Assembly: GCA_017526045.1 (NCBI GenBank)
Contig: JAFXRX010000050.1
Span: forward strand, 1-14,786
DNA: 14,786 nucleotides
Source of the DNA: Opitutales bacterium
GTDB taxonomy: Bacteria; Verrucomicrobiota; Verrucomicrobiia; Opitutales; Intestinicryptomonadaceae
Reading direction: 5' to 3'
The translations under genes and the position numbers were made by a program. This document shows, piece by piece, positions 12,378 to 14,786 of this stretch (the stretch's first letter is position 1; every line of letters begins with the position of its first letter). The notes under the pieces are model-generated. The model saw only the letters and a list, made by a program, of their open reading frames with translations, ran no database searches and was not told the origin of the DNA.

Positions 12378-12535
12378 TAAGGGTAGAATACCCTTAACCT
12401 GCAAAACTTCGTTTTGCCAAATCGTGCGGCGCGCGGATTACTCGCGCGCCTTTTCTGTTTTTACACGCATTGCCTTCGGCAATCGCTCGTTCCGGGATTG
12501 CTTTTTTATAGAGAAAAAAACCACGCTTTTTTTGT
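12378..12535 (+). repeat. tRNA-Ala trailer repeat, copy 2
   Basis: Downstream of tRNA-Ala(GGC), a series of hairpins: TAAGGGTA-GAA-TACCCTTA (12378-12396), GCAAAAC-TTC-GTTTTGC (12401-12417), the GC-rich terminator, ATTGCC-TTC-GGCAAT (12470-12484 region), and GCAATC/GATTGC followed by six T (12479-12507). The segment 12424-12491 is identical, inverted, to 1138-1205. Copy 2 lacks the 114-nt block present in copy 1. From about 12536 to the next start at 12698 I see no further supportable feature. Confidence 0.85.
12428..12463 (+). terminator. Terminator of tRNA-Ala(GGC) transcript
   Basis: An 8-bp stem GGCGCGCG/CGCGCGCC (12428-12435 with 12443-12450) with a 7-nt loop is followed by TTTTCTGTTTTT. 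It is the same structure as at 1165-1201. A back-up stem plus T tract ends at 12507. Confidence 0.8.
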
Positions 12536-12697
12536 GTGCCGATGAGGTGAGAACGAAGTTCGACGCCGAGATGGCGCGATTTGCGTTCGCATTCCAAACT
12601 GCTGATAGTAGTTGTGTGGCACGCCGCAAAACCCCTCATTTTTTTCCTAAAAATTTACTTGCAGGAAAAAAGAATTTGGAAATTATTTATCGGGAAA

Positions 12698-13285
12698 ATG
12701 GACGATTTCTTTTCAGATTTTTCTTTTGGCGGCGCGTCGGATTTCGGCGCGAACCAATGGTCGGAGCGCGAGTGGCTCGAATATGTCAGGCGCGCCCGCG
12801 CGGAAGTCGACAAAGTCGCGGCTCTTTACGCCCAAAACAGGCCTAACGGCATGGATTTTGAAAGCATTGCGCGCCTTGCGGGCTGGAACATTTCCCCTAT
12901 TGACGACGCCGACGACTCCCACGCCGACGAGCCCATTACGCTAATTAACCACCCCATTTACATAGCCTCCCGCGCTCTTATAATTTGCCTGAATTCCGCG
13001 ATTGAAGATATTGTGAGCCGCGAAAGATGCGACGCGCTGTTTGTCTTGCATCTTTCGTCTTTAATCCACGAAGCGGCGCGGCTCATTTGTGTCGCGGTAA
13101 ATTCAACGGATTTGGGAGAGGACGTTTTGGCGCGCACCTTTTACAAGTCCGCAATTATGTGCCTAAATTCAATTCTCGCAAAAATCGAGCGTTTCGGGAA
13201 CTATACGGAAATTTGGCCGTCCAAAAACAGGGCGACTCTTGCCATTTTCGACTTGCGCCAGCTTTGCCTGAATTTGAGCGAATAA
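12698..13285 (+). CDS. Unrecognised helical cytoplasmic protein
   Basis: 195 residues, no signal peptide and no convincing membrane helix. An acidic, aromatic N-terminus (MDDFFSDFSFGG) is followed by helical segments: 22-48 (REWLEYVRRARAEVDKVAAL), 86-108, 111-134 (DALFVLHLSSLIHEAARLI) and 145-167, with the last two amphipathic and Leu/Ile-rich. ATG 12698 is preferred because the frame upstream (from 12581) reads through the non-coding tail of the trailer repeat with unlikely composition; only a weak GGGA precedes it. It ends 22 nt before a terminator. Possibly an alpha-helical adaptor or scaffold; no family recognised. Confidence 0.75.
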   Translation: MDDFFSDFSFGGASDFGANQWSEREWLEYVRRARAEVDKVAALYAQNRPNGMDFESIARLAGWNISPIDDADDSHADEPITLINHPIYIASRALIICLNSAIEDIVSRERCDALFVLHLSSLIHEAARLICVAVNSTDLGEDVLARTFYKSAIMCLNSILAKIERFGNYTEIWPSKNRATLAIFDLRQLCLNLSE

Positions 13286-13307
13286 AATTTAATTTTTTCT
13301 ATTTTTT

Positions 13308-13334
13308 AAGGGGCTCCAAAAGAGCTCCTTTTTT
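13308..13334 (+). terminator. Terminator after the helical protein gene
   Basis: AAGGGGCTC/GAGCTCCTT (13308-13316 with 13322-13330, one G-U pair) with a 5-nt loop, followed by a T run. Confidence 0.8.
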
Positions 13335-13390
13335 GTGTTTTTCATTGCAAAAATCGCTAAAAAATTGGCAAAACCCCGCGCGAAAAGCGC

Positions 13391-13426
13391 AAAAAAAAGC
13401 GGAAAAGCATTGAGCTTTTCCGCTTT
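13391..13426 (-). terminator. Terminator of the secretin gene
   Basis: A perfect 13-bp stem (13396-13408 with 13414-13426, AAAGCGGAAAAGC and its complement) with a 5-nt loop; on the minus strand it is followed by eight T. It lies 21 nt after the secretin stop. Confidence 0.85.
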
Positions 13427-13447
13427 AAATTTTCGGTCAACCCGAGA

Positions 13448-14786
13448 TTACTTTTCTTCCGGAGCCGCTTCCGTTACGAGAGACCTGTTAACAGAGCCGC
13501 TCGGAGCGATAACGTTCGGGTTCGAGAAGATTGAACCTGCGGGGATGTTGCCGACCTGTTCCCTTATCAAGCTTCCTCCCGGGGAGATCTTGTTCGCCGT
13601 TACGAAGATGATTAGGTTCTTCTTCTGGCTGGTTTTGCCCTTAGACTGGAAGAGTCTGCCGAGCAAGGGGATGTCACCCAAAACCGGAACTTGGTCGTTT
13701 ACAGTCCTGACGTCTTCGCGTGTCAAACCGCCCAAGACAACTGTCGCGCCGTCGAATACCGTTACGCGTGTCTGAACTTCGCGAACCGAGAATACCGGCA
13801 TTACGAAGCCAGAGGGAACTGTTACGGTCGTGTCGCCCGCCAAGGCAACCGCAACGCCGCCGTACTGCATGAAGCCTTCGAATTCAGTTACCTTAATCGA
13901 GGGCATATCAAGAGAGATTGCGCCGTCTTCTTCGACTGTCGGGGTAACTTCCATTACAACGCCGACGTCGCGCTTTGTGAATTCCTGCGGAGTACCCGGA
14001 GTGATGGCAACCGCCGCGTCGCCGCCGCCACCGCCGCCGTAATTATTGTTGCCCGACTGGGAAACCTGCGCCTGGGTGTCGCCCCACATTGTCGGATAGA
14101 GCATTTCCTGCGCTACTGTGATGGTCGCCTTGTCGCCAGAGCGAACCGTTACCTACGGGGAGCAGAGCAAGTCGCTGCCGGTATCCTGTTCGATTGCGTT
14201 CACAACCAAGTCGATATTATAGCCGTTGATGATGCCCAAAACCGTGCTTACAGTGTCGGACGCCTGGGATGCTATGTTGATTGTGGAGGGCAATTCCGGC
14301 GGAACTTGCGGGATCGCCATGCCGCCGCCCTGGGATGTTACAGATTCGCGGTAATTGATGTTAATCTGCTGCGTGGACTGCGCCGGAGAGAAGGCGTCAG
14401 ACAACGCGCGGTTGTTGAAATCGGTATAGCCGTCTGTTACGGAACCGTTCATTGTGCCAAAGAGCTTGTTGCCGTTTGTCTTGTTGTAAACGTTCCAGTT
14501 GAAGCCGAGTTCCTTGAGGACGCCCTGGTTTACTTCCATGAAGCGAGCTTCGATTTCGACCTGCAATGTTTCGTTGTAGCGCGCGAGAATGCGGCGGACT
14601 TTTTCTACATTGCGGGTGGAATTTGTTATCCACAGCTTTGTGCCGTCGTATGCCAAGCTTGCGCCCGGGCCGAATTCAACGCCTGCCTTTTCCAAGAAGA
14701 TTTTAATCTTCTGGCCTGTTTTTGCGGTGTCGTCATCGCCTTCGCCGCCTTCGCTCGAGCCGCCGAACGGGTCGGAGCTGTCGCCG
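13448..14786 (-). pseudogene. Secretin (type IV pilus / type II secretion outer-membrane channel) with in-frame TAG
   Basis: The minus-strand frame is open from the window edge and ends at TAA 13450-13448, apart from one TAG at 14155-14153. Visible order: an acidic Gly/Ser/Asp-rich linker; a small periplasmic domain (KIKIFLEKAGVEFGPGASL, then LWITNSTRNVEKVRRIL); and the secretin core from VEIEARFMEVNQGVLKELGF through DLLCSP-stop-VTVRSGDKATI to VPVLGDIPLLGRLFQSK and LIIFVTANKI, the hallmark end of secretins. The wording is close to the verrucomicrobial type IV pilus secretins (Amuc_1098-like). The stop replaces a basic residue in the highly conserved 'LLSAPK/R-V' motif; reading frame and conservation persist on both sides. 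It could be a real inactivation, a sequencing or assembly error, or readthrough. If real, the truncated protein would lack most of the barrel. The start lies outside the window. Confidence 0.85.

Noticed and set aside
12538..12548. GCCGATGAGGT matching the 3' part of tRNA-Ala, as a possible tRNA remnant or attachment site
   Set aside because: Only 11 nt, with the following bases diverging at once; not enough to distinguish from chance next to a tRNA-linked repeat.
12581..12697. N-terminal extension of the helical protein to an upstream ATG at 12581
   Set aside because: The extension reads through the tail of the trailer repeat with an implausible residue mix and no ribosome-binding site.
14104..14786. 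Two separate secretin-type genes on either side of 14153
   Set aside because: Both parts are in the same frame, separated by one stop codon, and together form one continuous secretin core.

Overview
The window looks like chromosomal DNA of a Gram-negative bacterium, most plausibly a Verrucomicrobiota (Opitutae-like) lineage. This is inferred from gene content only: an LptF/LptG permease and a pilus-type secretin (two membranes), a RodZ-like protein, a secretin whose core resembles the verrucomicrobial type IV pilus secretins, and a tyrosine recombinase of a style common in that phylum. No rRNA or taxonomic marker is present, so the assignment is weak.

Layout. 1-1078: the 3' end of an unrecognised gene, a terminator and a flavin-reductase-like gene. 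1098-1748: a dispersed tRNA-trailer repeat, tRNA-Ala(CGC) on the minus strand, a palindrome-rich spacer, and tRNA-Gly(GCC) with encoded CCA and a strong bidirectional terminator. 1749-6111: an accessory block beside tRNA-Gly. It holds a tyrosine recombinase (minus) and then, on the plus strand, an AT-rich three-gene cassette: a TIR/nucleoside-deoxyribosyltransferase-like protein, a membrane-anchored protein with a triplicated Cys-containing domain, and a small two-TM protein. The cassette has its own promoter, an operator-like 13-mer that recurs in inverted orientation next to the recombinase start, a leader terminator and an end terminator. 6112-6441: terminators and a doubtful 59-residue ORF.

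6442-9757 (minus): a tight housekeeping operon lptF/G-like > purD > low-molecular-weight phosphatase > rpiB, with junctions of 4 nt, 1 nt and a 4-nt ATGA overlap. 9923-12233 (plus): rodZ-like gene, PhnP-like metallo-beta-lactamase-fold hydrolase, DUF167 (YggU) gene and DUF4405 membrane gene. 12305-12535: tRNA-Ala(GGC) followed by a second copy of the trailer module, inverted relative to the first; the pair brackets about 11 kb. 12698-13285: an unrecognised helical protein. 13448 to window end (minus): a secretin reading frame interrupted by one in-frame TAG.

The most interesting part is 2760-6034. A recombinase and an AT-rich operon face away from each other across a 320-nt control region. 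That region carries two opposed promoters, two 13-bp inverted repeats and an attenuator-like terminator. The operon could be an uncharacterised defence or conflict cassette; this is inference from one recognisable fold plus context. The repeat and secretin observations are independent of it.
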